Assembly: GCA_947683425.1 (NCBI GenBank)
Contig: CANTUQ010000160.1
Coordinates: 1,009,501-1,073,500, forward strand
Source of the DNA: Excoecaria cochinchinensis
Taxonomy: Eukaryota > Streptophyta > Magnoliopsida > Malpighiales > Euphorbiaceae
Direction of reading: 5' to 3'
DNA length: 64,000 nt
The position numbers were made by a program, and so were the translations under genes. The notes beneath the pieces are model-generated. The model saw only the letters and a program-made list of their open reading frames with translations, was not told the DNA's origin and ran no database searches. This document shows positions 1 through 10,330 of the stretch, in pieces. How positions within the stretch are numbered: the stretch's first letter is position 1; each line of letters begins with the position of its first letter.

Positions 1-531
1 CCTTCTTCTCTTTGGGTTTAGATTTAACTTAGGGTTTATATTTTGGTTGTTCTTGGTGTATTGTTTGTTAGTTGAGCCTCCCCGAGATCCTAAGGGCAAG
101 GAAATTGCTGGAACTAGCGGAGCTAAGTGATTTGAAGCTTAGAATTTCAGGTTTGGGACTTGTCTCTATTTTGGGTGTGTTTGGTGTTTTGAGTTGGTTT
201 GTGTCTTTTTGGGAAATATTGCATTATGTGGTTTAATAAGGTGTGTATGGGTGTATTGATGGTTGAGATTTACTGTTATTAAGTGTTGGAAATTGTGAAT
301 TTGTGAGTATGATGATTTAGTTATGCATGGGTAGGTTTTGTTAATTTTAATTTATGAATGTTGGATTATTTGGATGATTAATTGTGTTATTGATGAGGGT
401 GTTTGTGGTTTGAGCTGGAAAGGTAAGTTCTTGGGTCGAATTTATGGTTTGGAGTGTGTATTTGGTGATGTGTGTGATTTTGAGTTCGGATTTTTGGAGT
501 GACTTCTGCGATTTCTGGAATGTCCAGAAGT

Positions 532-848
532 CACACGGCAGTAAGGAAATAGCTCACCGCCGTGTGGATCGAGGAAATTCCTCAGAAATTGCAAGGCTGA
601 GATTTTACACGGCGGTGAGGATACACCCATACCGCCGTGTAAAACGCTACTGCCCAGTTATGTTTTGACATGTGAGTTTCACACGGCGGTATGGGTTTCC
701 CTTACATCCATGTGAAATGCCTCTATTAGAGCAGTATTTATGCCTTCATCCAGCTGTGTTGGGCATGTTACACGGCGGTATGGGATACCCCATACTCCCA
801 TGTAAACTGTCTTACACGGCGGTATGGATTTACCATACCGCCGTGTAA
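532..848. repeat. Array of five inverted repeats in the Tekay-1 5' LTR
   Basis: This is the counterpart of 10331-10647. The last dyad (812-848) has perfect 16-bp arms, TTACACGGCGGTATGG and its complement, around a 5-nt loop. Dyad 1 here has one extra mismatch ('cacggcagt') relative to the 3' copy. Function is unknown; see the findings. Confidence 0.9.
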
Positions 849-1599
849 AACGCTTCTGTCCTAATATGCAGATTTTGGACTTCTTTTCTTTTCACTCCTT
901 TTCCTCTTGTGTTTGGTTTTATTTATTGTTTAGTGTTATTCTATCTTTTTAGCATCAATTAATTGTGTATTTTGCTATGCTAAAGTAGTATGTGTTTTAT
1001 GTATTAATATATATATTGAGTTATGCTCAAGTATGAATTCCTTATGTGATGAGAATTCGGATGTAACTTGTGTTACGCATGACCTGCTAGAGTCTAGTAA
1101 GTGGATGGTTAGGCATGCCTAATAGAGTCTTTTAGCTGCAGCCCTCAGTTCAGTTCAGACCCCGATCAGGTCCCCATTAGGTTCCTCGCGAACCCCTCAG
1201 TATTTGGATCTTGTTTAAGGTCCACTCAGTAAAAATATTGTGTTAATGATTTAAATGAAATGACTTTTGATTTGTACCTGTGAGTTACCCTCAGTAATCG
1301 ATTCGTACCCGTAAGGTACCTCAGTACACTCGTTATCCACTACCTCGAGTCAGCAGGTGTTTGATTGGTTTGCTCTGCTCTGATTTGATTATATAAATGT
1401 GATATCTGAATGAGTATAATGATGAGACGTATGCTTGATTATTTTGGGAATGGTTATGAATTTGAGACACGGGATGTATGGCTTTAAATTGTAAGCATGC
1501 TTATGGATTATGCTATATCTATTGCATTTGCCATTGTGAATGTGTTATGCCTTGACGACCATTGTGAATGGCCGTCCATATTTTATGTGTGTTTCCCCA

Positions 1600-1638
1600 C
1601 TAAGCGTTTATAGCTTAGCACGGTGTTTTTATCTGTGC
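1600..1638 (+). promoter_or_regulatory. Conserved double stem-loop in the Tekay-1 5' LTR
   Basis: Two adjacent stems follow 'ccccac': CTAAGC...GCTTAG, then GCACGG...(T/C)CGTGC-type arms, then 'aggtg'. The same arrangement is found in Tekay-B (4672-4709) and Tekay-C (50851-50887, 57909-57945), 330-440 bp before the LTR end. The role is unknown. It may be an RNA structure in the leader or a processing signal. Confidence 0.7.
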
Positions 1639-2046
1639 AGGTGCGGAAGGAGTTTTGCTTTGAGTGAGTCACCGCCGTCAAGCCAACACAGAAGGTTTTA
1701 GTGTAGGGCTTAGCTTTTGTAATTGTTGATGATTCTTTTTGTATAGAACTCTCTTGTATCTGTTTTGTTATAACTTTCGCTTTTGTACTTATATTATGGT
1801 TATGTAATATCTTTTGTCTCTGCTGGTTTGATCAGAACATTATTGTAATGATTTATTATATTAATGTATGATCAGCTATTGCTTTCTTTTCCCTTAAAGT
1901 TTTTAATTACCCCGTACTTCGGTGTGTATGTTATGAATGATTGTATGGTTTTCCTTGTATCCGTTTGGTGGCACCCTGATTCATACGGCATCTCACTCAT
2001 AATCGGATGGGATCGCCTACGTATGGGTAGGGGGTGTTACAGTTTT

Positions 2047-2060
2047 AGGTATCAGAGCTC
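2047..2060 (+). other. Primer-binding site, initiator tRNA-Met type (Tekay-1)
   Basis: 'aggtatcagagctc' lies 5 nt after the LTR end. It matches the plant initiator-Met PBS TGGTATCAGAGC except for T to A at the first base. Minus-strand DNA synthesis of the element would start here. Confidence 0.85.
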
Positions 2061-2165
2061 CGGTTTAGGCGTTTATGGGTGCTGTTTTGTTGATGTGTGG
2101 AGGTGTATAAATGTGTATGTGTCTAGATCTATGTTGGCTGATGTGGTTGTCCTTTTGTTTGTTAG

Positions 2166-2500
2166 ATGGATTCTGATTCTGCTCGTAGTGCGCTTGAGGA
2201 ATCTGCTGAAAGTGTGAATCCTCTAGCGGTAGGTCAAGATTCCTCTGTTTCTATTTCTGTGTCGGCTCAACGTGCTAGGGTCCAGCCGAGGCCGCAGCAG
2301 TGCCTTTTGAGGCTATGTTCAGATTATCACAGGACATGGCTAGGGTCTTGGAGAGAGTGACTGCTCCTAGAGCCCCTATGGAGAACTTGAGAAGGGCCGG
2401 TGTTGAAGACTTCTATGGCACAGGTTTGGATGAGTCTGAGATGGCTGAGAAATGGTTAGACAAAGTGAAGCGTGCTTTAAGAGAAGTCCGGTGTCCTCCC
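2166..2500 (+). pseudogene. gag: Tekay-1 gag, 5' part
   Basis: The start is ATG at 2166 (MDSDSARSALEES), about 105 bp after the PBS. It aligns with the Tekay-C gag start at 51398 (MESARGSLEGS). A frameshift near 2300 moves the reading into the frame of 'ARVLERVTAPRAPMENLRR', the N-terminal part of plant Ty3/gypsy Gag ahead of the retrotransposon-gag fold. The frame runs to 'VRCPP' at 2500, where the Tekay-B LTR was inserted. Gag forms the cytoplasmic particle that packages element RNA. This copy cannot be translated through. Confidence 0.85.
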
Positions 2501-3743
2501 TGTAACAACCCAAATAGGGCCCGGTCAGAATTTATGCGGTAAGTCGGTTAATTGAGGGTATTTTTGTAATTTGTGTAAGAGGAAATTGGATAATAAGGAT
2601 TTATGTGTTATAAGAATTAATTATTTAAGAGAAGAGGAATAATAGTGTGTGCTTATAGTGTATGGTTGTAGGGTGTATATGGACTTAGGGCTTTTATTGT
2701 GTGGTTTGTGGTGCATGGTGCCTAGGATGAGAAGGGTTTTAAGAAATAATATGGTGTGAGTGAGTTTTGGTGCATTGAAGATATTTGTGTATGAAAGGCT
2801 TGTATGTGTTTAGTGTATGGTGCCAAGAGTGGTTATGTTAAGATGGATTGAGTGATTCTCTAGGATTGTGACATGTGGCTTGGAGGTTGGTGAGCAATTA
2901 ATGAAAAGTAAGAGAGAGAAGGGAAGGGCAGAAATTGCCTAGCTTCCAGTGGAAGCTATCTCAATTTCTCTCTTTTCTTTTTCATTTCCCGTCCTCCCCT
3001 CTCTCTTGCTTCCATTTTTGCTTCTCTCATCTCTCTTCTCTTGTGTTTTCTTGAGTTTTGAGTGGGATCTTTGAAGGTTTGAGCTGGAAGTGTTGGAGGT
3101 AAGTGTTTGAGTTCGGATTGGGGTTCCTTTATTTAATTAGTGTTCTTTGGATTCTTGTTTTGTTGTGGTTTTGGGTCTGATTTGAGTGTTTGTGGCTGGG
3201 TTTTGTGTAAGTTTCGGAAGAGAGAAGGAAGAGCAAGGGCAAGGATAAAGTGGTTTCGTGAGGGGCTCGGTTTGAAGCTTCATTTTCCAGGTATAGGAGC
3301 TGTGTTCTTGAGTGTTGATTTGGAAATGGGTTTAAATGCATGCAAGTGATTGGGAGCTATGTTGTGGATTTTGTGTTTTTCCCCTAATTTCCTCCTTGGA
3401 TCAACTCTATGTTGTGATTGCATGTCATTTGTAATCTTGAGTGTTTTATGAATGCATGTTTAATTTAAGTAGTGATTTATAGTGAAGTGTTAGTGATATA
3501 GTGAAATTACTATGTGTTTTTGAGAACATGATTATGCCATGTTAAGGATTTTGAGTTGGGTTGTGAGTGAATCTTTGATAAATTGATGATGGATTATTGT
3601 TTAAAATGTGTTTATGTGACCTTGAGAATGATGCGGTGATGTGCAGGAGACTTGAGGTAAGCGTTTATGTCTCTTGTTTGCTTATATGGAGTATTGTGCG
3701 TGAAAAGGGTAGGAAAAGTGCAGAATTGGGCGAATCTGGGTTC

Positions 3744-4038
3744 TGTCGCTATCGCGACAAGTGCTGCGATCGCGACAGAAGGCGGACTTGGCCCTTTGTT
3801 CTTGAACAGCCCTCTGTCGTGATCGCGACATTGCCGCGAGCGCGACAGAGAGCTCGGTAGCTGAAAGCTCCGCGCGGGCGTGCTGCCGAGCATGCGCGCG
3901 AGGAGGAAGGAACTGGTCACTGTCGCGAGCGCGACAGAGCTCGGCTCCGTGAAATTCTGCCGCGAGTGCTTCGTCGCGAGTAGGCCCCCTGGCGCGACCT
4001 CGCGAGGAAGTGCACCGTGCTCTGTCGCTAGCGCGACA
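3744..4038. repeat. Palindrome doublet array in the Tekay-B LTR (TGTCGCGAGCGCGACA type)
   Basis: 16-bp dyads of the form TGTCGC-NN-GCGACA are centred at about 3751.5, 3769.5, 3822.5, 3839.5, 3928.5 and 4030.5. The first four form two doublets with 17-18 bp inside each doublet and about 70-71 bp between doublets. The site at 3920-3937 has perfect 8-bp arms around a 2-bp spacer. The region is strikingly GC- and CpG-rich within an AT-rich LTR. Confidence 0.9.
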
Positions 4039-4671
4039 GAGGCCCTTCCTGTTTGCCTTGTTTTCTGAATGTGTTTCTTTTGTTCCACTTTGCACTGTTT
4101 CTTACTATTGCATGAGTTGTGTTGTGTTTATGACCTGTGATAGCAATGTAGAGTGTCTTAGTTATGATTTTTATTTGATGATTAGAGTCTTGTATTGAAC
4201 CTTGTTGTTGATTGTGTAATGTTGTGTGAGTTAATGTGTTGTCGAGCCTGAAGTGTCAAGGTATAGGATGATTAAGCATGCTTAAGAAGGGTTAGTGTAC
4301 AGCTGTTCTGTCCGCCCCGTTTGGGCGAAGCGGTCGACCTCTGAGATGGTCATCTTCCGTGTAGTGATAAAATGTTTTGAGACTCTAGTCTCCCACGCTA
4401 CCTTCGGGTATTAAAGTGTTTTTGAGGCTTCGGTCTCCCGTGCCGTGTTCCCGTATCCTCCACCATTGATTTCAGGCTATTGTGTGAACTGTCTGGTATT
4501 GATTTAGTGAAGTGTTCTGATCATAGTGTGACTCTGAATAGTGTAATGGATTAGTGTTTTGCATTATTTATCCTGAATATATATTTATATCTCTGTACTC
4601 TGATTCATATTGAATTATGTATGTTAGTGCATGTTTTCTTGTATAGTGCTCTGTTGTGTTGTTTCTCCCCA

Positions 4672-4709
4672 CTAAGCGTTATCGCTTAGCACGGGCTTTT
4701 ATCCCGTGC
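4672..4709 (+). promoter_or_regulatory. Conserved double stem-loop in the Tekay-B LTR
   Basis: CTAAGCG-ttat-CGCTTAG is followed by GCACGGG-cttttat-CCCGTGC. Both stems have 7 perfect pairs. The second stem has one more G-C pair than in Tekay-C, so sequence changed while pairing was kept. It lies about 330 bp before the LTR end. Confidence 0.75.
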
Positions 4710-5037
4710 AGGTAGCGTGAAGGATTTTTGGGAGTTGCTCGTGTCGTGCATCTGCAGGCTGGCCACATAGGAGTCGAGTTATTTATTTTGTCTCCTCTTG
4801 TAATTCTTTTTGTATATGTATTATTTTGTAAAGGATTTTAAGTTGTAATCTTTTGGGATATTGTTTATATAACTTTATATTTTTAATTATATGATGAAGT
4901 ATATTTTTATAATTGGTTATCGAATGCTTCCGCTTAGTGAATGTATGCTTCTGCTGTATGTTTCATCGCGTCATGAGTGAGCGTGGTGTAGCGCCTGCCG
5001 GTGCCCTTCCAACGGGGGCGGCGGCGGGGGTGTTACA

Positions 5038-5906
5038 CTCCCGACTAGCAGGCAGAGTGTGCTCTGGCTTTATTGCAAGGATCCGCTTTTGAATGGTGGG
5101 AATTGGTTTGCAGGCATCCTCATCTACCGGATCCGATTATTTGGGATTTCTTTGAGGGAGAGTTCACGAAGAAGTATATAACTCAGGCTTATAGGGATGC
5201 TAGATGGGCACAGTTTTTGAGTTTGAGGCAGAGGGCCATGTCAGTTTCAGACCATGAGAAAGAGTTTAATCGGTTGTCTCGCTATGCTCCGCATGGGGTT
5301 ATGACAGATGATTTCAGATGCAAACATTTTCAAGCGGGGTTGAACGAGTCTTTGAAGATTGCTTTGATTTCTTTGATGTGTATGCTTGGGGTAAGTTACT
5401 ATCAGATTGTGGAGGCTGCTATGAGGGCTGAGAGATCAGAGACTGTGCTGAGAGAGAGGGCTCAGCGGAGGAACCCTTCTCGTGGAGGATCTTCTTCTTC
5501 ATCCTCTGGTAAGAGATCAAGGAACCCGCAGGACGAGTCATCATCTGGCCCGGCTACTAGAGGTAGAAGATAGGGGTCTGCAACTGTGTCAGGTTCTGGT
5601 AGAGGTGGTAGACCTGAGACTACATCGGTATGTCCTCATTGCAGTAAGACTCACCGGGGTGAGTGTAGGTGGCTCTCTAGTGCGTGCTTCAGGTGTGGGA
5701 GCACTGAGCATCTTTTGGCTAGTTGTCCGAGATTGTATGAGGATTCAGGTTCCCAGAGAGAGGCCAGCAGGGTTGGTTCGAATGCTACTCAGGCTACTCG
5801 TGGTAGAGGCCGAGGTAGAGGTCGAGGTGGTCGACCTAGAGAGGGTGCTGCATCAGAAACAGTGGAGCGTCAGTTGCCAGTCGCGGCTAGAGCTTATGCT
5901 GTGTGA
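5038..5906 (+). pseudogene. gag: Tekay-1 gag, 3' part with zinc knuckles
   Basis: The frame continues from 2500 across the solo LTR: a TAG at 5046-5048, then 'AECALALLQGSAFEWWELV', 'WDFFEGEFTKKYI' and 'HFQAGLNESLKIALISL', the core of the retrotransposon-gag domain. After a stop near 5571, a basic glycine-rich stretch leads to two cysteine clusters: CPHCSKTHRGEC, then CFRCGSTEHLLASC (CX2CX4HX4C, the CCHC zinc knuckle that binds RNA). An RG-rich tail ends at a TGA near 5904. The Tekay-C copy at 51398-52560 shows the same domain order, which supports this as one broken gene. Confidence 0.88.
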
Positions 5907-6248
5907 GCCAGAGAGGAGCAGGATGCGCCTGATGTTATTGCTGGTAAGTTTCTACTCCATGACACTGAATTGTATGCTCTAATTTATCCTGGTTCCACAC
6001 ACTCATACTTGTGCACAGATAAAATTGTTGATAAGTTGCATGCGGTTGATCAGTTAGATTATGAGATATGTGTGACCAGTCCATTAGGGCATAGTGTCAG
6101 TGTGAGTAGAGTCTTTAGGAGTTGTCCTCTAATGGTTGAGGGAGTTGTGCTTCCAGCGGATTTGATTGAGTTGCCTTTCAGAGAGTTTGATCTGATTCTG
6201 GGTATGGACTGGTTAGGTAAGCATCGGGTTGTAGTTGATTCGGGATAG
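5907..6248 (+). pseudogene. Tekay-1 aspartic protease, catalytic Asp lost
   Basis: The reading 'REEQDAPDVIAGKF...ELYALIYPGSTHSYLC' aligns with the protease of Tekay-C near 52620-52700, where the active-site motif is intact (DPGSTHS). Here the catalytic aspartate codon is replaced by tyrosine (YPGSTHS). The C-terminal 'DLILGMDWLGKHRVVVD' is the conserved end of the retropepsin-like fold. The frame stops at about 6246, and the next frame (from 6235) carries the connector to RT, with a few residues missing compared with Tekay-C. The enzyme would cut the polyprotein, but this copy should be inactive. Confidence 0.85.
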
Positions 6249-8061
6249 AGGTCAATCTCCTGTGTATATGAAAGGTTTGGGTGCTAGTTCTTTGAATAAT
6301 GTGATTTCTGCGATGCAAGCCAAGAGGTTTATCAGGAAAGGTTGTGAGGCTTTTCTAGCGGTCTTGTTGGATTCCAAGAGAGATCAAGTTCAGATTGAGG
6401 ATATTCCTGTAGTGCGTGAGTTTAGTGATGTGTTCCCGAGTGAGTTGCCTGGTTTGCCTCCTAAGAGAGAGGTCGAATTGTCCATTGAGATTATGCCGGG
6501 CACCACACCTATATCGAAAGCACCTTATCGGATGGCTCCTGTAGAGTTGAGGGAACTTAAGACTCAACTACAAGAGCTATTGGATAAGGGGTTTATTCGA
6601 CCTAGCATATCTCCTTGGGGAGCTCCAGTTCTGTTTGTCAAGAAGAAAGATGGATCTTTGCGGATGTGTATCGACTACAGGCAGATCAATAAGGTCACAG
6701 TGAAGAATAGGTATCCTTTGCCTAGGATTGAGGATTTGTTTGATCAGCTTCGTGGGGCAGGTGTTTTCTCCAAGATAGATCTTCGATCAGGGTATTACCA
6801 GCTACGAGTTCAGGATGCGGATGTGGTTAAGACTGCATTTCGGACTAGGTATGGCCACTATGAGTTCCTTGTGATGCCGTTTGGTTTGACCAATGTTCCA
6901 GCGGCTTTTATGGATTTGATGAACCGTGTGTTTAGGCCATACTTAGACCAGTTTGTAGTAGTGTTCATAGATGACATCTTGGTGTATTCCAAGGATGAGA
7001 GTGAGCATGAGGAGCATCTCCGATTGGTCTTGCAAATGTTGAGAGAGCATCGGTTGTTTTCCAAGCTTAGCCAGTTTGATTTTTGGCTTCGGGAAGTGTC
7101 ATTTTTGGGCCATATTGTTTCAGCTAAGGGTATTCAGGTTGATTCGGCCAAGATTGAGGCGATAGTTGATTGGAAAGCGCTTAGAAATGTTCAGGAAGTG
7201 AGGAGTTTCCTTGGTTTGGCAGGTTACTACCGTCGGTTTGTTAAGGGTTTTTTTGTGATTGCCGCTCTGATGACTAGATTGTTGAGGAAAGGGGTCAGAT
7301 TTGAGTGGTCAGATAGATGCCAGGCTTGTTTTGATCAGTTAAAGCAGTTGCTAGTGGAGGCTCCTATACTTACTCAACCCATCTCGGGTAAAGAGTTTGT
7401 CATTTATAGTGATGCTTTGGGTGTTGGTCTTGGATGTGTTTTGATGCAAGAAGGTAAGGTCGTGGCTTATGCATCTCGACAGTTAAAGCCGTATGAGAGG
7501 AACTATCCGATGCATGACCTAGAGTTGGCAACTGTGATCTTTGCTTTGAAGATTTGGCGTCATTATCTGTATGGGGAGAAATGTAGGATCTTTACGGACC
7601 ATAAGAGCTTGAAGTACTTCCTCACCCAGAAAGAGTTGAACATGAGACAGCGCCGTTGGCTTGAGTTGTTTAAGGACTACGACTGCATTGTGGATTACCA
7701 TCCTGGTAAGGCCAATGTAGTCGCTGATGCTTTAAGTCGGAAGTCAGTTTCAGCTTTGTTCCTAAGACGGTTTAGATGGAGGTTTGGGTCGGATGGGGCT
7801 TTGATTGCTCAGTTGCGTGTGAAGCCTACTTTGAGACAGAGGATTGTGGATGCTCAGAGGGATGATGAGAGGCTACAGCGGTTTGTACGAGAGGTCAGAT
7901 CGTGTAAGCAGTCAGAGTTCTCAGTTCAGGATGAGGTGCTTATGTTCAAAAATCGCTTGTGTGTGCCAGAGTCTGAGGATTTGAGGAGACAGCTTATGAG
8001 TGAGTGCATAGTACAGTTTTCACTATGCATCCTGGCAGTGAGAAGATGTATTGGGACATGA
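6235..8061 (+). CDS. pol: Tekay-1 reverse transcriptase-RNase H, open segment of broken pol
   Basis: A 608-residue open frame. After a connector (SDVFPSELPGLPPKREVEL) comes RT: 'APVLFVKKKDGSLRMCIDYR', 'LPRIEDLFDQLRGAGVFSKIDL' and the catalytic FIDD at about 6964-6975, where both aspartates are kept. RNase H follows ('YSDALGVGLGCVLMQ', 'DLELATVIFALKIWRHYLYG', 'FTDHKSLKYF', 'NVVADALSRKS') with acidic residues in the expected places. The last residues (after about 8005) are out of register: the real continuation into the integrase zinc finger is in the frame starting at 8004, so one frameshift separates RT-RNase H from integrase. The ATG at 6235 is not a true start, because the domain is part of a polyprotein. 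Confidence 0.93.
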   Translation: MIRDRGQSPVYMKGLGASSLNNVISAMQAKRFIRKGCEAFLAVLLDSKRDQVQIEDIPVVREFSDVFPSELPGLPPKREVELSIEIMPGTTPISKAPYRMAPVELRELKTQLQELLDKGFIRPSISPWGAPVLFVKKKDGSLRMCIDYRQINKVTVKNRYPLPRIEDLFDQLRGAGVFSKIDLRSGYYQLRVQDADVVKTAFRTRYGHYEFLVMPFGLTNVPAAFMDLMNRVFRPYLDQFVVVFIDDILVYSKDESEHEEHLRLVLQMLREHRLFSKLSQFDFWLREVSFLGHIVSAKGIQVDSAKIEAIVDWKALRNVQEVRSFLGLAGYYRRFVKGFFVIAALMTRLLRKGVRFEWSDRCQACFDQLKQLLVEAPILTQPISGKEFVIYSDALGVGLGCVLMQEGKVVAYASRQLKPYERNYPMHDLELATVIFALKIWRHYLYGEKCRIFTDHKSLKYFLTQKELNMRQRRWLELFKDYDCIVDYHPGKANVVADALSRKSVSALFLRRFRWRFGSDGALIAQLRVKPTLRQRIVDAQRDDERLQRFVREVRSCKQSEFSVQDEVLMFKNRLCVPESEDLRRQLMSECIVQFSLCILAVRRCIGT

Positions 8062-9329
8062 AACAGTTTTATTGGTGGTCCGGTATGAAGAGAGACATCG
8101 TGGATTTTGTGTCCAAGTGCTTGACATGTCAACAGGTAAAGGCCGAGCATCAAGTTCCTTCGGGATTGCTTACGCCTTTATCCGTTCCTGAGTGGAAGTG
8201 GGATGATATAGCCATGGACTTTGTATCTGGTTTGCCTTTAACTCAGAAGAAGCATGACTCAGTTTGGGTAATAGTAGATCGGCTTACGAAGTCAGCTCAC
8301 TTTCTGCCAATTAGAGTCGACTACTCGATGGATAGATTGGCCAGTATCTATGTGGATGAGATAGTCCGGTTGCATGGTGTGCCATTATCCATAGTTTCAG
8401 ATCGGGATCCGAGGTTCACTTCCAAGTTTTGGAAAGAGTTGCAGAGAGCTTTGGGTACTAAGTTGAACTTCAGCACAGCGTTTCACCCTCAGACCGATGG
8501 TCAGTCAGAGGGGGTCATTCAGATTCTAGAGGATATGATGAGGGCTTGTGCTTTGGATTTTCCGAGTAGTTGGGACAGATATGTGTCACTTATCGAGTTT
8601 GCCTACAATAATAGCTTTCAGTCGAGCATCGGTATGGCACCATATGAGGCTTTGTATGGTCGACAATGTAGGACTCCAGTTTGTTGGACCGAGCTATCTG
8701 AGAGATCAGTGATTGGGCTAGAGTTAGTTAGAGATACCAAAGAAAAGATCAGAGTGGTGCAGCGGAATTTGAAGGCGGCCAAGGATCGACAAAAGTCTTA
8801 TGCCAACTTGAAGAGGAAAGACATGCAATTTGAGATCGGGGACAAGGTTTTCCTTAAATTTTCACCTTGGAGGAAAGTACTTCGGTTTGGAAAGAAAGGT
8901 AAACTCAGTCATCGCTTCATTGGTCCTTATGAGATTTTGGCTAAGGTTGGACCGGTAGCCTATAGATTGGCTTTACCGATGGAGTTGGCAAAATTGCACG
9001 ATGTGTTCCATGTTTCGATGCTTCGTCGATACCGATCAGATCCTTCGCATGTTCTTTCAGTTCAGGATGTGCAAGTACAGCCAAATTTTTCCTACGATGA
9101 GGAACCGAGAGCCATTCTAGCCCGTGAGGTGAGACAGTTGAGAAGTAAGCAGATCCCATTGGTAAAAGTGTTATGGAACCATCATGGAGTCGAGGAAGCG
9201 ACTTGGGAACCGGAAGAGTCGATGAGAGCTCAGTATCCGCAGTTGTTCAGTTCAGGTGAGAATTTCGAGGACAAAATTCTTGTTAGTAGGGGAGAGTTGT
9301 CACACCCCGTTTGCCACCTAGTAGAATGA
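8004..9329 (+). CDS. pol: Tekay-1 integrase with C-terminal chromodomain-like module
   Basis: 441 residues. The N-terminal His of the HHCC zinc finger is near the frameshift ('FTMHPGSEKM...CLTCQQVK'). The catalytic core has 'DIAMDFVSGLP', 'IVSDRDPRFTS' and 'DGQSEGVIQ', giving the DD35E aspartates and glutamate. Downstream come the GPY/F-like region (FIGPYEILAKVGPVAYRL) and 'HDVFHVSMLRRY', then a chromodomain-like tail (IPLVKVLWNHHGVEEATWEPEE...YPQLF). Chromoviral integrases of this kind are known to target heterochromatin. The frame runs about ten codons into the 3' LTR, because the stop found at the LTR start in Tekay-C is not in frame here. Confidence 0.93.
   Translation: MHSTVFTMHPGSEKMYWDMKQFYWWSGMKRDIVDFVSKCLTCQQVKAEHQVPSGLLTPLSVPEWKWDDIAMDFVSGLPLTQKKHDSVWVIVDRLTKSAHFLPIRVDYSMDRLASIYVDEIVRLHGVPLSIVSDRDPRFTSKFWKELQRALGTKLNFSTAFHPQTDGQSEGVIQILEDMMRACALDFPSSWDRYVSLIEFAYNNSFQSSIGMAPYEALYGRQCRTPVCWTELSERSVIGLELVRDTKEKIRVVQRNLKAAKDRQKSYANLKRKDMQFEIGDKVFLKFSPWRKVLRFGKKGKLSHRFIGPYEILAKVGPVAYRLALPMELAKLHDVFHVSMLRRYRSDPSHVLSVQDVQVQPNFSYDEEPRAILAREVRQLRSKQIPLVKVLWNHHGVEEATWEPEESMRAQYPQLFSSGENFEDKILVSRGELSHPVCHLVE
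9285..9297 (+). other. Polypurine tract of Tekay-1
   Basis: 'agtaggggagagt' lies directly before the TG of the 3' LTR, the expected site of plus-strand priming. It corresponds to 'aagtgggggagtat' in Tekay-C. Confidence 0.8.
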
Positions 9330-10330
9330 GCCATATGTGTGTGCATGCATATGTGTATTTTAGCATGTGTTTTAAGGGTATTTTAATAAAAATGCATGTT
9401 TTTAGGGTTTTATTAGCATATGGATATATGTTTGGCATTAGAGTGTGAATTAAATGGGAAATGATTGTGTGCATTTGTGTTCATACCATTGTAGGGTGCT
9501 TTTAGTTGGGAGTGCATTGTATGTGTTGTTAGGTGTGAGTGATTGGTTTCCACCAATAGGAAAGTGACAAGTGTAGGGTGAGGAAAAAAGGATGAGTTAG
9601 TAGAGAAGGAAGGTGGGAAAGGCAGATGCTCAATTTCTTTTCCCGATTCTTCTTCTTCTTCTTTAGCTCATCTTCTTCCTTCCTCTGATTTTGAAACCCT
9701 AGCTTGAATCAAGCTACTGTTAGTGGAAATCAATCACCTCCGTGGCATTCTTTTAGTAAGTTAATGCATTCCTCATGTTGTTTTCCATTTGTTTTCATCT
9801 CCTTCTTCTCTTTGGGTTTAGATTTAACTTAGGGTTTATATTTTGGTTGTTCTTGGTGTGTTGTTTGTTAGTTGAGCCTCCCCGAGATCCTAAGGGCAAG
9901 GAAATTGCTGGGACTAGCGGAGCTATGTGATTTGAAGCTTAGAATTTCAGGTTTGGGACTTGTCTCTATTTTGGGTGTTTTGGTGTTTTGAGTTAGTTTG
10001 TGTCTTTTTGGGAAAAATTGCATTATGTGGTTTAATAAGGTGTGTATGGGTGTATTGATGGTTGAGATTTACTGTTATTAAGTGTTGGAAATTGTGAATT
10101 TGTGAGTATGATGATTTAGTTATGCATGGGTAGGTTTTGTTAATTTTAATTTATGAATGTTGGATTATTTGGATGATTAATTGTGTTATTGATGAGGGTG
10201 TTTGTGGTTTGAGCTGGAAAGGTAAGTTCTTGGGTCGAATTTATGGTTTGGAGTGTGTATTTGGCGATGTGTGTGATTTTGAGTTCGGATTTTTGGAGTG
10301 ACTTCTGCGATTTCTGGAATTTCCAGAAGT

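Larger units (their letters stand above)
1..2041 (+). repeat. 5' LTR of Tekay-1 (missing about 0.5 kb at its 5' end)
   Basis: It is collinear with the 3' LTR at a constant offset of about 9799 bp, with scattered substitutions and a 1-bp indel near 180. It ends 'gggtgttaca' at 2041, directly before the PBS. It contains the palindrome array at 532-848 and the double stem-loop at 1600-1638. Short ORFs here (for example 442-668 on either strand) are translations of the hairpins and have no coding support. Confidence 0.93.
2501..5037 (+). mobile_element. Solo LTR, Tekay-B family, inserted in Tekay-1 gag
   Basis: It begins 'tgtaacaaccc' and ends 'gggtgttaca', with the perfect 5-bp duplication 'ctccc' at 2496-2500 and 5038-5042. 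No PBS, coding region or second LTR is present, so this is the product of LTR-LTR recombination. At 2537 bp it has the size of the other Tekay LTRs and shares their double stem-loop, but most of its sequence differs. It carries a CpG-rich palindrome array at 3744-4038. The ORFs at 3129-4198 are products of LTR sequence and are not supported as genes. Confidence 0.95.

Noticed and set aside
442..668. ORFs on both strands over the Tekay-1 hairpins (also 10241-10663)
   Set aside because: They are translations of the palindromic array. They recur because the LTR is repeated, and they lack any domain.
2047..2060. tRNA gene suggested by a tRNA-like end
   Set aside because: Only the primer-binding site is present; there is no cloverleaf or internal promoter around this or the other PBS sites (38263, 40652, 51294).
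3597..4198. Overlapping long ORFs on both strands in the Tekay-B LTR (also 18151-18534, 49905-50312, 56929-57454)
   Set aside because: CpG-rich palindromes lack stop codons in several frames; the frames are not tied to a start, a domain or homologous proteins.
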